Assembly: GCF_004770475.1 (NCBI RefSeq)
Contig: NZ_RQHK01000015.1
Coordinates: 248,001-312,000 of the forward strand
Length of the DNA stretch: 64,000 bases
Reading direction: 5' to 3'
From: Leptospira mtsangambouensis
Lineage (GTDB): Bacteria; Spirochaetota; Leptospiria; Leptospirales; Leptospiraceae
Positions 41,511-51,904 of this stretch are shown here, piece by piece (position 1 is the stretch's first letter; each line of letters begins with the position of its first letter). Both the position numbers and the translations under genes were made by a program. The notes under the pieces are model-generated. The model had not been told where the DNA came from. It did no database searches and saw only the letters and a list, made by a program, of their open reading frames with translations.

Positions 41511-42668
41511 TTAGAAGGAAAATTTTGCTCCGACCATCACTGATTGGACATTTTGTGCGACAATGGCTTCTACGGTGAGTTTAGTGATGAGGGCATTGAT
41601 TTCGATTCCTGCAATGAGGAAGTTTGTGGTGTTGGGAGCTTGTGCCTTTCCACTCAAGTCCATGGTAAGAGTTCCTGTTTTCGTTTGTCCGAGAGCAGAG
41701 GCTGGGATGAGAGCCGCAATCTCTGGAGAAAGCGAAGCAGAAATGGCGGCGGAATCCAAGGCCAAAGTCAATGGACCTGAACGAGATAAATTAAGACTGG
41801 AACTTCCAAAGTTCATAGAAGCTCCGGCACCTGCAAAGATCGTAAAGAAATAAAACATCCTAAATCCTGTACGAATGTCAACAGGTACACTTGTGACCGT
41901 ACTTGAATAGTTGAAGGTTGTGGATCCACCCCAAGTTCCAATCGCAGGGCCGAGTGTCAGGGTTTGTGTTTTTTTATCATTATAAGTGACATCGATTTCT
42001 TGTCTTTGGTAGTGAAGCCCAAGCCCCATGGAGATCCCAGAAAATTCAAATAGTCCAATTCCATCCGAGTAGTTTTCAATGATATGGAATCGTAAAGTGA
42101 ATCCACCAGTGGTAATGTCTCCACCAAGTTCCACGTTTTTATTTTGTGCTTCTACCGCCTTTTGGACATCCCCTTGTGCAAAGTTGAATTTAAAACCATG
42201 TAAGTACAAATTGAACCGATGGAGGAAGGTTTTGAGTTCTGGTTCAGTATCTGATGGACCTCCTCCCATAAGCCATCCCAAGTTTACCGCCACCACAAAG
42301 TTAGGTGCAAGTGATGCCCCAACGTTTGGAAGTTTTTGAAAACTTAAATTTTGATAAGCCACATTGATGTCTTCTTTTTGTTGGCCGGCGACTGTCATAC
42401 CCGCTCCCACTTGGAATCGATTGACGATTCCTGGTCCCATCAGTGAGGAGTTGATATTGGAAATCACTGCCGCTTCAGACATTGTTGCAAGGACTTTGTC
42501 TGTGTATTGGAGTTGGAGGGCTGTGTCCAAACTATTGATCTGTGATTGGATGGATGCGGGCAAAATGGTACAAGCATCCCCTGTACAGGTGACTTTTGCC
42601 TGGACGGAACCGCTTGGAATCAGGCCAAAACAAATGGTGCAAAAAAAGATACCAATACGGAATTTCAT
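41511..42668 (-). CDS. Predicted outer-membrane beta-barrel protein
   Basis: The ATG at 42668 is chosen for an AGGGA site and a signal peptide that starts there (FRIGIFFCTICFGLIPSG). The 385-residue protein is rich in alternating hydrophobic strands with glycines (VVAVNLGWLMGGG, GISMGLGLHYQRQ, LTLGPAIGTWGG) and ends in a terminal Phe (VGAKFSF), typical of BAM-inserted barrels. There is a Cys pair near the mature N-terminus (CTGDAC). I do not recognise a named family. Confidence 0.75.
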   Translation of the reverse strand: MKFRIGIFFCTICFGLIPSGSVQAKVTCTGDACTILPASIQSQINSLDTALQLQYTDKVLATMSEAAVISNINSSLMGPGIVNRFQVGAGMTVAGQQKEDINVAYQNLSFQKLPNVGASLAPNFVVAVNLGWLMGGGPSDTEPELKTFLHRFNLYLHGFKFNFAQGDVQKAVEAQNKNVELGGDITTGGFTLRFHIIENYSDGIGLFEFSGISMGLGLHYQRQEIDVTYNDKKTQTLTLGPAIGTWGGSTTFNYSSTVTSVPVDIRTGFRMFYFFTIFAGAGASMNFGSSSLNLSRSGPLTLALDSAAISASLSPEIAALIPASALGQTKTGTLTMDLSGKAQAPNTTNFLIAGIEINALITKLTVEAIVAQNVQSVMVGAKFSF

Positions 42669-42776
42669 GTCGTCCCTAGTATACCAAATATCGGAGATTG
42701 GTCTATGCTTTCTTAACAAATGGAGCCCATTCTATTTCCTAGTTTACACGCAAGAATTTGTAGAGAAAATAGAAGC

Positions 42777-43148
42777 ATGGCACCCATCCAAGAAAAGCGG
42801 AAACACGTCCGAGTACAACCACTAGAAAAAGAACCAGTTGAAATCCATTTGATGGGGACAGCCCTCCTGGATGTCCTAAAAGCAAGTGACATAAGTTTGG
42901 GAGGCGTTGGGGTCATCGCACCCAATCATTTTGATGAATGGGATATGAATGAAATAGTTGAAATCCTTGTGGCATTACCTGGAGATTTGGAAGACTTTTT
43001 AGCCCGTGGTGTGATCAAACAAATTGGCAAAAAATCAAAAGAAACGGGGCTTTATGGGGTTCAGTTCACTGAAATAGGTCCCAAAGGAAAACAGGACCTG
43101 CAAGTTTACGTCAATCGTATGATTCGCCAAGGTCGCGAAGTAAAATAA
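42777..43148 (+). CDS. PilZ-domain protein
   Basis: The 123-residue form starts at 42777; an ATG at 42720 would add 19 residues without a ribosome site. It has the PilZ N-terminal motif (KRKHVRV, RxxxR type) and the second motif DISLGGVGV (D/NxSxxG), so c-di-GMP binding is expected. No effector domain is attached. It is divergent from the outer-membrane protein and precedes the thiC riboswitch by about 45 bases. Confidence 0.82.
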   Translation: MAPIQEKRKHVRVQPLEKEPVEIHLMGTALLDVLKASDISLGGVGVIAPNHFDEWDMNEIVEILVALPGDLEDFLARGVIKQIGKKSKETGLYGVQFTEIGPKGKQDLQVYVNRMIRQGREVK

Positions 43149-43194
43149 TCCAATTTAGGTTGTCAAAAAAATACAACCTTGGTATATGTTAGGG

Positions 43195-43299
43195 AACCGT
43201 TAGGGGTGCTATTTCCTTTTCCCATTCATTTGGGGGAAGGGATCTGCTGAGAAATACCCTTTTGAACCTGATCTTGGTAATGCTTGCGAAGGGAAACGA
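43195..43299 (+). promoter_or_regulatory. TPP riboswitch (THI element)
   Basis: The conserved aptamer blocks occur in order: TAGGGGTGC (43201), CTGAGAAATACCC (43247), TTTGAACCTGAT (43261), GGTAATGC (43276) and GCGAAGGGAA (43286). The variable P3 arm lies between the first two. It should bind thiamine pyrophosphate and lower expression of thiC, which starts 118 bases after the aptamer. Confidence 0.95.
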
Positions 43300-43404
43300 G
43301 AAAAAAAACTAAAATCTTTGTTAGGTGCTACTCTCTACAGGTTTTAGATTTGAGTCATTCTTTTCCTTTTCACAAGTTTTTTCCATTGGGTCAGTTCCGG
43401 CTAA

Positions 43405-44925
<1,521 letters not shown>

Positions 44926-44975
44926 CTTGAAGCATTTTTTGATTTGGCGGAACTAAGCTAACCGATGTAAATCGA

Positions 44976-45008
44976 CCCGGAGTTCTGAATGGAACTTCGG
45001 GGTTTGAC
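44976..45008 (+). terminator. Probable terminator after thiC
   Basis: CCCGGAGTTC (44976-44985) pairs with GAACTTCGGG (44992-45001, one G-T pair) over a short loop. The following T tract is weak (TTT), so efficiency is uncertain. Confidence 0.5.
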
Positions 45009-45090
45009 AAGATCTCTTATAGGGAGTAAAAGAAGTAGTGGTCATCCACCGTTTCTGATTTTTACGTTATAAATGAATGTCTCTAATTCT

Positions 45091-45120
45091 AAAAAAAACC
45101 CGGGCGTTATGCTCCGGGCT
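45091..45120 (-). terminator. Probable terminator after acyl-CoA dehydrogenase gene
   Basis: CCCGG/CCGGG arms (45100-45104 and 45114-45118) form a GC-rich hairpin that, on the minus strand, runs into eight T. It lies about 60 bases beyond the stop of the dehydrogenase. Confidence 0.7.
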
Positions 45121-45134
45121 CTCGATAAGACTTT

Positions 45135-45160
45135 TACCAATTCTATTTTAAGAATTGGTA
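45135..45160. repeat. Perfect 10-bp inverted repeat beside the dehydrogenase stop codon
   Basis: TACCAATTCT (45135-45144) and AGAATTGGTA (45151-45160) are exact reverse complements with a 6-base AT loop. There is no T run on either side, so it is not a classical terminator; it could be an mRNA 3' stabilising hairpin or a protein site. Confidence 0.6.
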
Positions 45161-45179
45161 ACTTTGGTTTTGTAAGAAA

Positions 45180-46310
45180 CTAGAGTCCCAAGCTGCGACC
45201 AATGATTTCTTTCATAATCTCAGTGGTTCCTGCATAAATGGTTTGAATCCTTGCGTCGAGGTAGGCTCTTGCAATTGGATATTCCATCATATAACCGTAT
45301 CCACCAAAGAATTGTAAACATTCATCGGTATGGCGTTTTTGCATCTCGGTAGTGTACCATTTACACATAGAGGCTTCGGCAGTTGTGTTTTCGCCTTTCA
45401 TATGTTCCATGACCACTTTATCACAGAACACTTGTGCCATTTCGAGTTCCGTTGCCATTTCCGCCATTTTGAATTTTGTATTTTGGAAAGACCCAATCTT
45501 TTGTCCAAAAGCTTTTCTTTCTTTGATGTATTGGAGGGTTAAGGATTGGACAAGTCTTGTTGCTTCCACTGCCGCCACAGAAAGAACCAAACGTTCCTGT
45601 GCTAGTTTTTGCATTAGGTAACGGAAACCTTGCCCTTGTTTGCCGATCAGGTTTGATTTTGGAACAATCACATCGTTGAAGTACAATTCAGAAGTGTCTT
45701 GGGCTTTGAGTCCGATTTTATCTAAGTTACGTCCTCTTTCAAATCCTTTCATTCCTTCTTCAATCATCACAAGGGAAATGGTTCCATTATCATGTTTCAC
45801 TGCAGTGATGATAAGATCTGCCAATTGTCCATTCGAGATAAATGTTTTTTGCCCGTTCACCACAAAGTGGTCACCTTTGTCGACTGCACTCGTACGAAGG
45901 GATTTTAAGTCAGATCCAGCACCGGGTTCCGTCATCGCAACAGCAAGGATAGATTCACCAGTAGCACATTTCGGCAGCCAACGTTTCTTTTGTTCATCAC
46001 TGGCAAAAGCAGAGATATAAGGAGCGATCACATCGTTATGAAGGGAGATAAAAAATCCACTATTTCCCACACGAGAAGATTCTTCGATGATGATGATATT
46101 ATAAAGAAAGTCGGCTCCTGAGCCACCGTATTCTGCGGGTACATCGGGACAGAGTAGGCCGTTTTCACCCGCCTTTCTCCAAACTTCTTTGGGTACGATA
46201 TGGTTTTTTTCCCATTCTTCGTGGTGTGGTTTTACTTCTGTTTCAAAAAATTTCCGAGCCATCTCGCGGAATTGATGGTGTTCTTCAGTAAAGGGGAGGA
46301 TACGCTCCAT
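45180..46310 (-). CDS. Acyl-CoA dehydrogenase (LCAD/IVD-like catalytic layout)
   Basis: A 376-residue flavoenzyme of beta-oxidation type, FAD-dependent and cytosolic. Signatures: AVAMTEPGAGSDL, FISNGQLADLI, LGLKAQDT-like loop and C-terminal GTTEIMKEIIGRSLG. The C-terminal position that holds the catalytic Glu in medium-chain enzymes is Ala (YAGTTE); instead Glu239 (AQERL) matches the base used by long-chain and isovaleryl enzymes. The substrate is therefore probably long or branched acyl-CoA. It is monocistronic by appearance. Confidence 0.93.
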   Translation of the reverse strand: MERILPFTEEHHQFREMARKFFETEVKPHHEEWEKNHIVPKEVWRKAGENGLLCPDVPAEYGGSGADFLYNIIIIEESSRVGNSGFFISLHNDVIAPYISAFASDEQKKRWLPKCATGESILAVAMTEPGAGSDLKSLRTSAVDKGDHFVVNGQKTFISNGQLADLIITAVKHDNGTISLVMIEEGMKGFERGRNLDKIGLKAQDTSELYFNDVIVPKSNLIGKQGQGFRYLMQKLAQERLVLSVAAVEATRLVQSLTLQYIKERKAFGQKIGSFQNTKFKMAEMATELEMAQVFCDKVVMEHMKGENTTAEASMCKWYTTEMQKRHTDECLQFFGGYGYMMEYPIARAYLDARIQTIYAGTTEIMKEIIGRSLGL

Positions 46311-46361
46311 ATGATTTGTGACTCCTTGATATGGAAATGCTACAAAAATGGCGAATTGAGG

Positions 46362-48515
46362 TCAATTATAAACAGTGTTCAGCTTCATGTAAACACCCGG
46401 ATTTTTCTTGATGTATTGGATGGCGTCTTCTTCCGAAAGGACATAGAGTTCTGTTCCCGGCCAAGCCACAAAGCTGAAATTAGAAGGAAGGTTTTTGGTG
46501 AGAGAATAGATTTCCCCAACAAAGTCCCCAGCACCCAGCTCCCGGATGGTTTTGTGGTTTTGCATGACCACAACCGTTCCCGACCTGACGATAAATGCAT
46601 TGTGAAAGGTTTGTCCTTCTTCAATTAGGGCCGCTTCTTTTTTCACAGTTTCGAGTTTGAGGATGAGTTCGAGTTGGGTGACTTGGTAACTGGTAAGACC
46701 ACGAAACGTTTGGGACTCAGTGAGGGTTTTCCAAGTATTGGTTTCCCGGATGCTATTTAGTTTGGTGAGGTTTTCGTGGAGTTTGGATCCGCGGATGAAC
46801 TGGAAAAATCTGGTTTTTTCAATGGTAAGGGCGAGGACATCTGTTTCCGCATAAACATCCGCTTGGCGAGCCGTATCTAAAATTAAAGATGCTTCCCCAA
46901 AGTATTCATAAGTTCCATACCGTTTAACGGCCGTTGGGTCTCCAGACAATCCTTCAAAACGAACATTCCCCGAAGCAATGATAAAAAACCTGTCTCCGTG
47001 GGTTCCTTTTTTGATGATTTGTTCCCCTCGGCGAAATTTTTCTTCCTTAACGATTTGTAAAAATTCTTTAGCCTTCTCTATCGGGAATCCTGAGAAAATA
47101 TCGATTTGCGAAAGAATTTCTAAAAGTTGAAAAGCTTCTTGGTGTTTAGGGGGAGTGATTTCCGGATATAAAGTATTTTCAATCCCAAACTTAGCAAGTG
47201 TAAGGTGGTTTCCTGCTGGCATATCTTTGGCAGCAATATGATAGACTGTGATTCGTTTTTGTACTTCTTCTGGTAAAGATGCCAGGTAACTGATCTTTGT
47301 ATGAAGAGGAGGAACACCTGCTTCATGATAAATGATTTTACGATCCCAAGGAAAATCTTTTAGAAACTGGTATCTAGTTTCTGGAAATACCCCTTTTTTG
47401 TACATTTCATCCAAGGCGTCTGGGTCATTTAAGTGGTCCGAAGTATAATAAAAGGACTGATCTTGGAAAAAGAATTCAAATCCCACGGATGGAATGGAGT
47501 GAAGCGCGTAGTGAAAATAAAATTCCCCACCGTTGATGATGGTAGGTCTTCCAATGACAACAGGTATAAAATCAAATAGGTCTGTGATTTCTCTTCGCGG
47601 AATCTTTGTGAGACTACAATATTTTTTGAGAAAGGATTCCATCACAGTGGCAGTTGCATAGATCGTAATTTTAGATTCTTCTAAAATTTTTTGGAAAGTG
47701 CCCGCATCATGGTCGGCATGGCAGTGGGTGAGGATGATGGAGTTAATAAACTTAGGATTGACATTGGATTCTCGTAACCACTCGGTTGAGTTCACCGGTG
47801 GGTCCACCATAATCCCTTGGCCATTCAACCAAATGATAAATCCAGAAGTATTGTCTGTAGGATCAAACCCGTGAGAGGGACCTAGGCAAGTAATCCCGAT
47901 GAGTGGTGGTTGGAAAGGTTCTTCTAATCTTTTTCCAATATCATACTTCACATGAAAGTCAACTTCACCCGGAGTTTTGATATGTTTCTCTCCATCCACA
48001 ATGAGAAACTCATTGGAGGGAAGTTGTTCGATTGTGATCTTTCCAAACTTAGCTTTGTGGTTTTCATCAAAAAGAACAAACTCAACCACTTCTTCCATTG
48101 TTTTGTAACTACGGAAATGGGCCATTTCTGCTTTGATATCGGGAAAACCAAAACTCTCAGTTCCATCAATAAACTCTGATGCGAGGTTTAGTTCTTGTGG
48201 ACCCATAAGAGATTCCCCGAGAACAATAGTTAGCTGTTCTTTTTGTTCAGGAGAACAAACGATAAAAGTCTTTTTACCACCACGAAAGAAGAAATTGAAG
48301 TAAATGGGGAATTCTAACTCCGCTATGGAGATGCCTTTTTCGACATGAAAGAATTTATTGGGAAGAACAAACACCAGAGGGGTTTTCTTTTCGAGCCCCA
48401 TGGTGTCTTTAATTGTTTCCGGAGGGGATCCAATTTGGATGTACCCTTCGGATGTATCGACTAAATATCCCCCTCTAGGGAGAGCGGTAAAACCATTCGG
48501 TTCAGAACTGACCAT
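46362..48515 (-). CDS. Metallo-beta-lactamase-fold protein fused to two cyclic-nucleotide-binding domains
   Basis: A 717-residue cytosolic protein. Residues 1-200 are of unknown type. About 205-440 form a metallo-beta-lactamase hydrolase with the metal motif THCHADHD (His264, His266, Asp268, His269). About 470-595 is a CNB domain with an intact phosphate cassette (FGEASLILDTARQADV), while a second at about 605-715 (VGEIYSLTKNLPSNF) lacks the key Arg and may be degenerate. This suggests a hydrolase gated by cAMP or cGMP. It follows trxA by 18 bases on the same strand. Confidence 0.87.
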   Translation of the reverse strand: MVSSEPNGFTALPRGGYLVDTSEGYIQIGSPPETIKDTMGLEKKTPLVFVLPNKFFHVEKGISIAELEFPIYFNFFFRGGKKTFIVCSPEQKEQLTIVLGESLMGPQELNLASEFIDGTESFGFPDIKAEMAHFRSYKTMEEVVEFVLFDENHKAKFGKITIEQLPSNEFLIVDGEKHIKTPGEVDFHVKYDIGKRLEEPFQPPLIGITCLGPSHGFDPTDNTSGFIIWLNGQGIMVDPPVNSTEWLRESNVNPKFINSIILTHCHADHDAGTFQKILEESKITIYATATVMESFLKKYCSLTKIPRREITDLFDFIPVVIGRPTIINGGEFYFHYALHSIPSVGFEFFFQDQSFYYTSDHLNDPDALDEMYKKGVFPETRYQFLKDFPWDRKIIYHEAGVPPLHTKISYLASLPEEVQKRITVYHIAAKDMPAGNHLTLAKFGIENTLYPEITPPKHQEAFQLLEILSQIDIFSGFPIEKAKEFLQIVKEEKFRRGEQIIKKGTHGDRFFIIASGNVRFEGLSGDPTAVKRYGTYEYFGEASLILDTARQADVYAETDVLALTIEKTRFFQFIRGSKLHENLTKLNSIRETNTWKTLTESQTFRGLTSYQVTQLELILKLETVKKEAALIEEGQTFHNAFIVRSGTVVVMQNHKTIRELGAGDFVGEIYSLTKNLPSNFSFVAWPGTELYVLSEEDAIQYIKKNPGVYMKLNTVYN

Positions 48516-48533
48516 TAGGGGATAATTTATTTC

Positions 48534-48845
48534 CTACTTGTGATTTTCTATAAATTTTTTAATTTGTGGTTTTGGTAAAGCACCAATTGCTTTATCCACT
48601 AAAACTCCGTCTTTATAGAGAAGAAGGGTAGGGATGGACTGGATTCCCAATTCCTGAGCCGTCTTCTGATTGAAATCAACATTTAGCTTTGTAATTTTGA
48701 TATCAGCCATTTCTTGTGATAATTCATCAAGAACAGGAGCCACCATGCGACAAGGTCCACACCATTCCGCCCAACAATCCACGAGTACTACGCCCTTAGC
48801 AGTTTCTGCTTTGAAATTGGCGTCTGTGACTTCCGTTAGTGCCAT
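48534..48845 (-). CDS. trxA: Thioredoxin
   Basis: A 103-residue classical thioredoxin with active site WCGPC (AEWCGPCR), the cis-Pro in IPTLLLY and normal length. It reduces cytosolic disulfides, fed by thioredoxin reductase encoded elsewhere. AAGGAGA precedes the start by nine bases. The MBL-cNMP fusion gene lies immediately downstream. Confidence 0.97.
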   Translation of the reverse strand: MALTEVTDANFKAETAKGVVLVDCWAEWCGPCRMVAPVLDELSQEMADIKITKLNVDFNQKTAQELGIQSIPTLLLYKDGVLVDKAIGALPKPQIKKFIENHK

Positions 48846-48918
48846 ATTTCGAAATCTCCTTTTGAAAAGTATTGCCCTTTCTATAAACTAGACTGGGGAT
48901 TCTGGGGAAAAACGTCGA

Positions 48919-49728
48919 TTATTGTTTCTTTTTTTTCTTTTTATCGTCTGACTCGAGGTCGGTGATTTTTTGTTGGAAGGACTCAATGAGTGTTTTTGTT
49001 TTTTCCAAATCCTCATTTTCGCCAGTAATTTGGAAAATTTTGCGGTTCATCTCTAACATTTCAACAGAATGTTTCAAATCTGTGGAATCTTGTGTAGACA
49101 TTTCAAATTTTGTCCTATAATCCTGGGCTGCTTGGTTAGCAAGTTCAATGACAAGATTGAAATGTTCTTTGCGGATGTAGTAATACGGATTTTCTAAATC
49201 TTGTTCCCTTTCATAAGCAATGAAGTCAAAAAGATTCTTTGTACAAGCTGCCACTCTGAAATTGATATCTGGCCAAGACCATTTCCATTTGGAGTTTGTT
49301 CCAAAAGCAGTGATTGTTTTTTTCATGGCTTGGATCAGGCCTTTGATAAGGTTCAGTCTCTGTGTAGGAGTGAACCTTTCAATCTTTGCCAATTGTTCTT
49401 TGTTTTCGGAAAGGGAACCGTCTACGTTGTTTCCCACAGTTTTTTCAATATAGGAAATACAGTTATAAATTTCCTTTCTTGCAGTTTCCAAATAGTTGTT
49501 GTTATTGATTTCTAAAATCGCAGTAGAAAGTTCATTGATCACAATACAGGTGTTAATTGTTTTGATGGAGTTGATGGCGAGGGAGAGATTAAAATAAGGC
49601 TCCATATCCTTACTTTTTTTGGCCTGTGCCTTGTAGATATTGGCTTCTTTTTTCAGTTCTTCTAGGTAGTTTTTGAAATCTACCAGTTTGTCGTTGAAAT
49701 CAGCCTTTTTTTCCTTTGTGATCGCCAT
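48919..49728 (-). CDS. Conserved-looking helical protein of unknown function
   Basis: A 269-residue hydrophilic, mostly helical protein with no signal or membrane span. It has coiled-coil stretches at both ends and finishes in a poly-lysine tail (DDKKKKKKQ). A Trp-rich patch ([12 protein letters not shown]) sits near the middle. No family recognised. It ends 74 bases upstream of the trxA start on the same strand, and may be transcribed with it. Confidence 0.75.
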   Translation of the reverse strand: MAITKEKKADFNDKLVDFKNYLEELKKEANIYKAQAKKSKDMEPYFNLSLAINSIKTINTCIVINELSTAILEINNNNYLETARKEIYNCISYIEKTVGNNVDGSLSENKEQLAKIERFTPTQRLNLIKGLIQAMKKTITAFGTNSKWKWSWPDINFRVAACTKNLFDFIAYEREQDLENPYYYIRKEHFNLVIELANQAAQDYRTKFEMSTQDSTDLKHSVEMLEMNRKIFQITGENEDLEKTKTLIESFQQKITDLESDDKKKKKKQ

Positions 49729-49814
49729 AGTCTGGTATCATTTTCGGCAGATCCGAGTGGATTTGTCCATAAAAAACGTCGACCCGGCGGGTAACTTACC
49801 GAAACTGGAATAGA

Positions 49815-50027
49815 ATGGAAAATTCTCCACGAAAACAAAGGGATCTACTCGATCTCCTCGACACCTACAAATACATGAACCAGGCGATTTTCTGGGATTT
49901 TTTGGATTTGGATGGTCGTTGGGATTTTGCAAACGGTTGGTTGCATTTGAACCATCCGGAAGACGAGTGGAGGGTGAGGGCTTCGGAACAATTTCCCCCC
50001 ATCCGCCCGGAAGGCACCGACCACTAA
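49815..50027 (+). CDS. Small acidic protein of unknown function
   Basis: A 70-residue open frame, acidic and aromatic (LLDLLDTYKYM, FWDFLDLDGRWDF, HLNHPEDEW), with a protein-like composition. Longer open frames on the opposite strand in the same stretch are Pro/Arg/Ser-rich and look like shadows. A weak GGAA lies upstream of the ATG. It is placed between two minus-strand genes. Its reality is likely but unproven. Confidence 0.55.
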   Translation: MENSPRKQRDLLDLLDTYKYMNQAIFWDFLDLDGRWDFANGWLHLNHPEDEWRVRASEQFPPIRPEGTDH

Positions 50028-50065
50028 AAATCCAAATGGATTTTGAATGGCCAGTTGTCGGAACT

Positions 50066-50087
50066 CCAAGACCAAACCTGGTCTTGG
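50066..50087. repeat. 8-bp perfect inverted repeat downstream of exported-protein gene
   Basis: CCAAGACC (50066-50073) pairs with GGTCTTGG (50080-50087) over six bases. No T run follows on either strand, so its role as a terminator is doubtful. Confidence 0.5.
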
Positions 50088-50097
50088 AAACAATCAC

Positions 50098-50952
50098 TTA
50101 ATAAGTAATTCTTAAATCAGAGATATCGATGAACTTTCTAAAAAGAAGGCCATTGGTTGGTTTTTTTGTATCAAAAACCAAAACTGCCACTTTGTTGAAA
50201 GAAAGGAAGTTGGGACGGTATTGTGTGTAGTGGTGGCTTGTGATGGTTGTACGATATTTGTTATTGTAGATCGTATAAGTATGTTTAGGAAGAGTTTCGT
50301 GCACTTGCCGTTTTTTCTCATCCTCTGTTTGTGCCACATAATTATACATCACTTGTTTTTCTTTGGAAGGACCTGTTTCACCAAATAATGTGAAAGGAAG
50401 TGCTTTTGCATTGTTTTTACAAAGGTAATCCACTACTTCTGTAAACGTTGGCTCTGGCATCTCTGCTTCGAACCCTGCATAGTGACGTTTTTCTACTTCT
50501 GCTTTTTTCTTTGCATAAGTTTCTTCTCCCCAAATTTCTTTGGCAGTCACTGGAGTAGGCATTACATTGGAAAAGTATAAAGTTCTTTCATCCTTTTCTG
50601 GATCAGCTTTTCTCCATGTAGGATAAGGAATTAGTTTTCTTTCATCTGGATTGGAACGGTCTCCCTCAAATCCTGCAAGAACGTAGATCGCATATTCTTG
50701 GTTTTCTGGAACTCTGGATTCTAATTCCACTTGGACATCCAAAAATTCACCTTTTCCTGTATCTGCATGTCGCCTAACAAAGTTTACACCTTTTAGGCGA
50801 ATCCTTGAATCATACATAGAGAGTGGATACAAGTCACGGTTGTCTTTGGAAGAGGCAACTGAGTTCCCTGTCCCTTGGGTATTCCCCGATTCTTGGGCAA
50901 AGAGTGCACAAGTGAGCAGGGTGAATGAAATGGCAAATATTGTTTTGTTCAT
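50098..50952 (-). CDS. Exported protein of unknown function
   Basis: A 284-residue precursor with a clear signal peptide (FAISFTLLTCALFAQ). The mature protein starts with a low-complexity Gly/Asn/Ser stretch, then contains FVRRHADTGKGEFLDVQVEL and a beta-rich C-terminal half (TYTIYNNKYRTTIT, VAVLVFDTKKPT). No family recognised. It is probably periplasmic or surface-located. It stands alone between panD and the small ORF region. Confidence 0.78.
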   Translation of the reverse strand: MNKTIFAISFTLLTCALFAQESGNTQGTGNSVASSKDNRDLYPLSMYDSRIRLKGVNFVRRHADTGKGEFLDVQVELESRVPENQEYAIYVLAGFEGDRSNPDERKLIPYPTWRKADPEKDERTLYFSNVMPTPVTAKEIWGEETYAKKKAEVEKRHYAGFEAEMPEPTFTEVVDYLCKNNAKALPFTLFGETGPSKEKQVMYNYVAQTEDEKKRQVHETLPKHTYTIYNNKYRTTITSHHYTQYRPNFLSFNKVAVLVFDTKKPTNGLLFRKFIDISDLRITY

Positions 50953-51017
50953 GTTCCGACTACCAATTTGGTTTATACAGATAGTATCGAAGAAAAGCCC
51001 TGGAAAAATTAGGGAAA

Positions 51018-51374
51018 TTAGGCTTTTTTCGGGCGATTGTTCTCATCCACGAAGACTACTTTGGGTTTGTAATCTGCGGGAAGGTCTTTTTCATCCACCT
51101 GGCCATAGGTGATGATGATGACTTTGTCCCCCTTCATTCCAAGCCTTGCCGCTGCCCCGTTCAAACAAATGGTTCCCGAACCTCGTTCACCCACAATCAG
51201 GTAGGTTTCGAATCGTGCCCCGTTATTTACGTTCACTACGCTAACTTGTTCATAAGGTTTCATTCCGGCCAAGTCCATGAGGTCTTGGTCAACCGTGAGG
51301 CTACCTTCGTAGTGGAGTTCCGCCTCAGTGACGACGGCTCTATGGACTTTGCCTTTGCAAACAGTGATGATCAT
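51018..51374 (-). CDS. panD: Aspartate 1-decarboxylase
   Basis: A 118-residue pyruvoyl enzyme that makes beta-alanine for pantothenate and CoA. The self-cleavage site Gly24-Ser25 (HYEGSLT) is at the canonical position, with the conserved NGARFETY and GAAARL segments. GAGAGG precedes the ATG, which overlaps the stop of the DUF4065 gene as ATGA, indicating translational coupling. Confidence 0.97.
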   Translation of the reverse strand: MIITVCKGKVHRAVVTEAELHYEGSLTVDQDLMDLAGMKPYEQVSVVNVNNGARFETYLIVGERGSGTICLNGAAARLGMKGDKVIIITYGQVDEKDLPADYKPKVVFVDENNRPKKA

Positions 51375-51904
51375 TCTGACCTCTCAAATAAAACTCTAAA
51401 CATTTTGCCCGATAGATTCAAAAGGCTTTTTTGTACAAGAACATGGATTTTCGTATTGATCCGATCAACCGAAAAGGGAATGGCATCGAAGAGCGGGGTG
51501 ACTACGTAGTTTTCATAAAGATTGGGATAATGGCGATTTTCATCTACCACTCGGCCACGAAATGCCTCCACCACCTTCATCATCACTCGTTTGTCTTCGC
51601 GAGAAAGGTCAAGTCCTTCCATGGGTTTTAAAAAACGCAAAGTAAACCCTTGGATTCCATTTCCTTCAATTTTGGGAATGGCATCGATATGGCCTTTTTC
51701 TTTCAAAAATAAAAGTGCTTCGTTCAGTTTGACGGGGTAAGGGGAGTCTTCTAAGTGGATATAGTCTCCTCTTGTGATCATCTCCGCATGTTTTTGGAAA
51801 TGAACACCATCCGAATAGTAGAGCAGTTTCGCCAAATCCAGGCGAGCTCTCCCATTGGGTGATTTTTCGAGGATCCAAAGGATCGCATGACAAAGTTTCT
51901 CCAT
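51371..51904 (-). CDS. DUF4065 (Panacea-domain) protein
   Basis: The ATG at 51904 starts the recognisable domain; in-frame upstream sequence looks non-coding. The 177-residue protein has the Panacea pattern ([39 protein letters not shown]). Panacea domains occur in antitoxins such as SocA that present toxins to proteases, but no toxin-like gene is beside it; instead it is coupled to panD. It overlaps the 5' end of the divergent lipB by 18 bases. Confidence 0.75.
   Translation of the reverse strand: MEKLCHAILWILEKSPNGRARLDLAKLLYYSDGVHFQKHAEMITRGDYIHLEDSPYPVKLNEALLFLKEKGHIDAIPKIEGNGIQGFTLRFLKPMEGLDLSREDKRVMMKVVEAFRGRVVDENRHYPNLYENYVVTPLFDAIPFSVDRINTKIHVLVQKSLLNLSGKMFRVLFERSE

Noticed and set aside
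49738..50097. 119-residue minus-strand ORF overlapping the small acidic ORF
   Set aside because: Its composition (Pro, Ser, Arg, Gly rich, many Cys) has no domain pattern and looks like the antisense of the plus-strand frame.
51371..51904. DUF4065 gene as half of a toxin-antitoxin pair
   Set aside because: Its coupled neighbour is a canonical PanD and the divergent gene is LipB; no toxin-like ORF is present.
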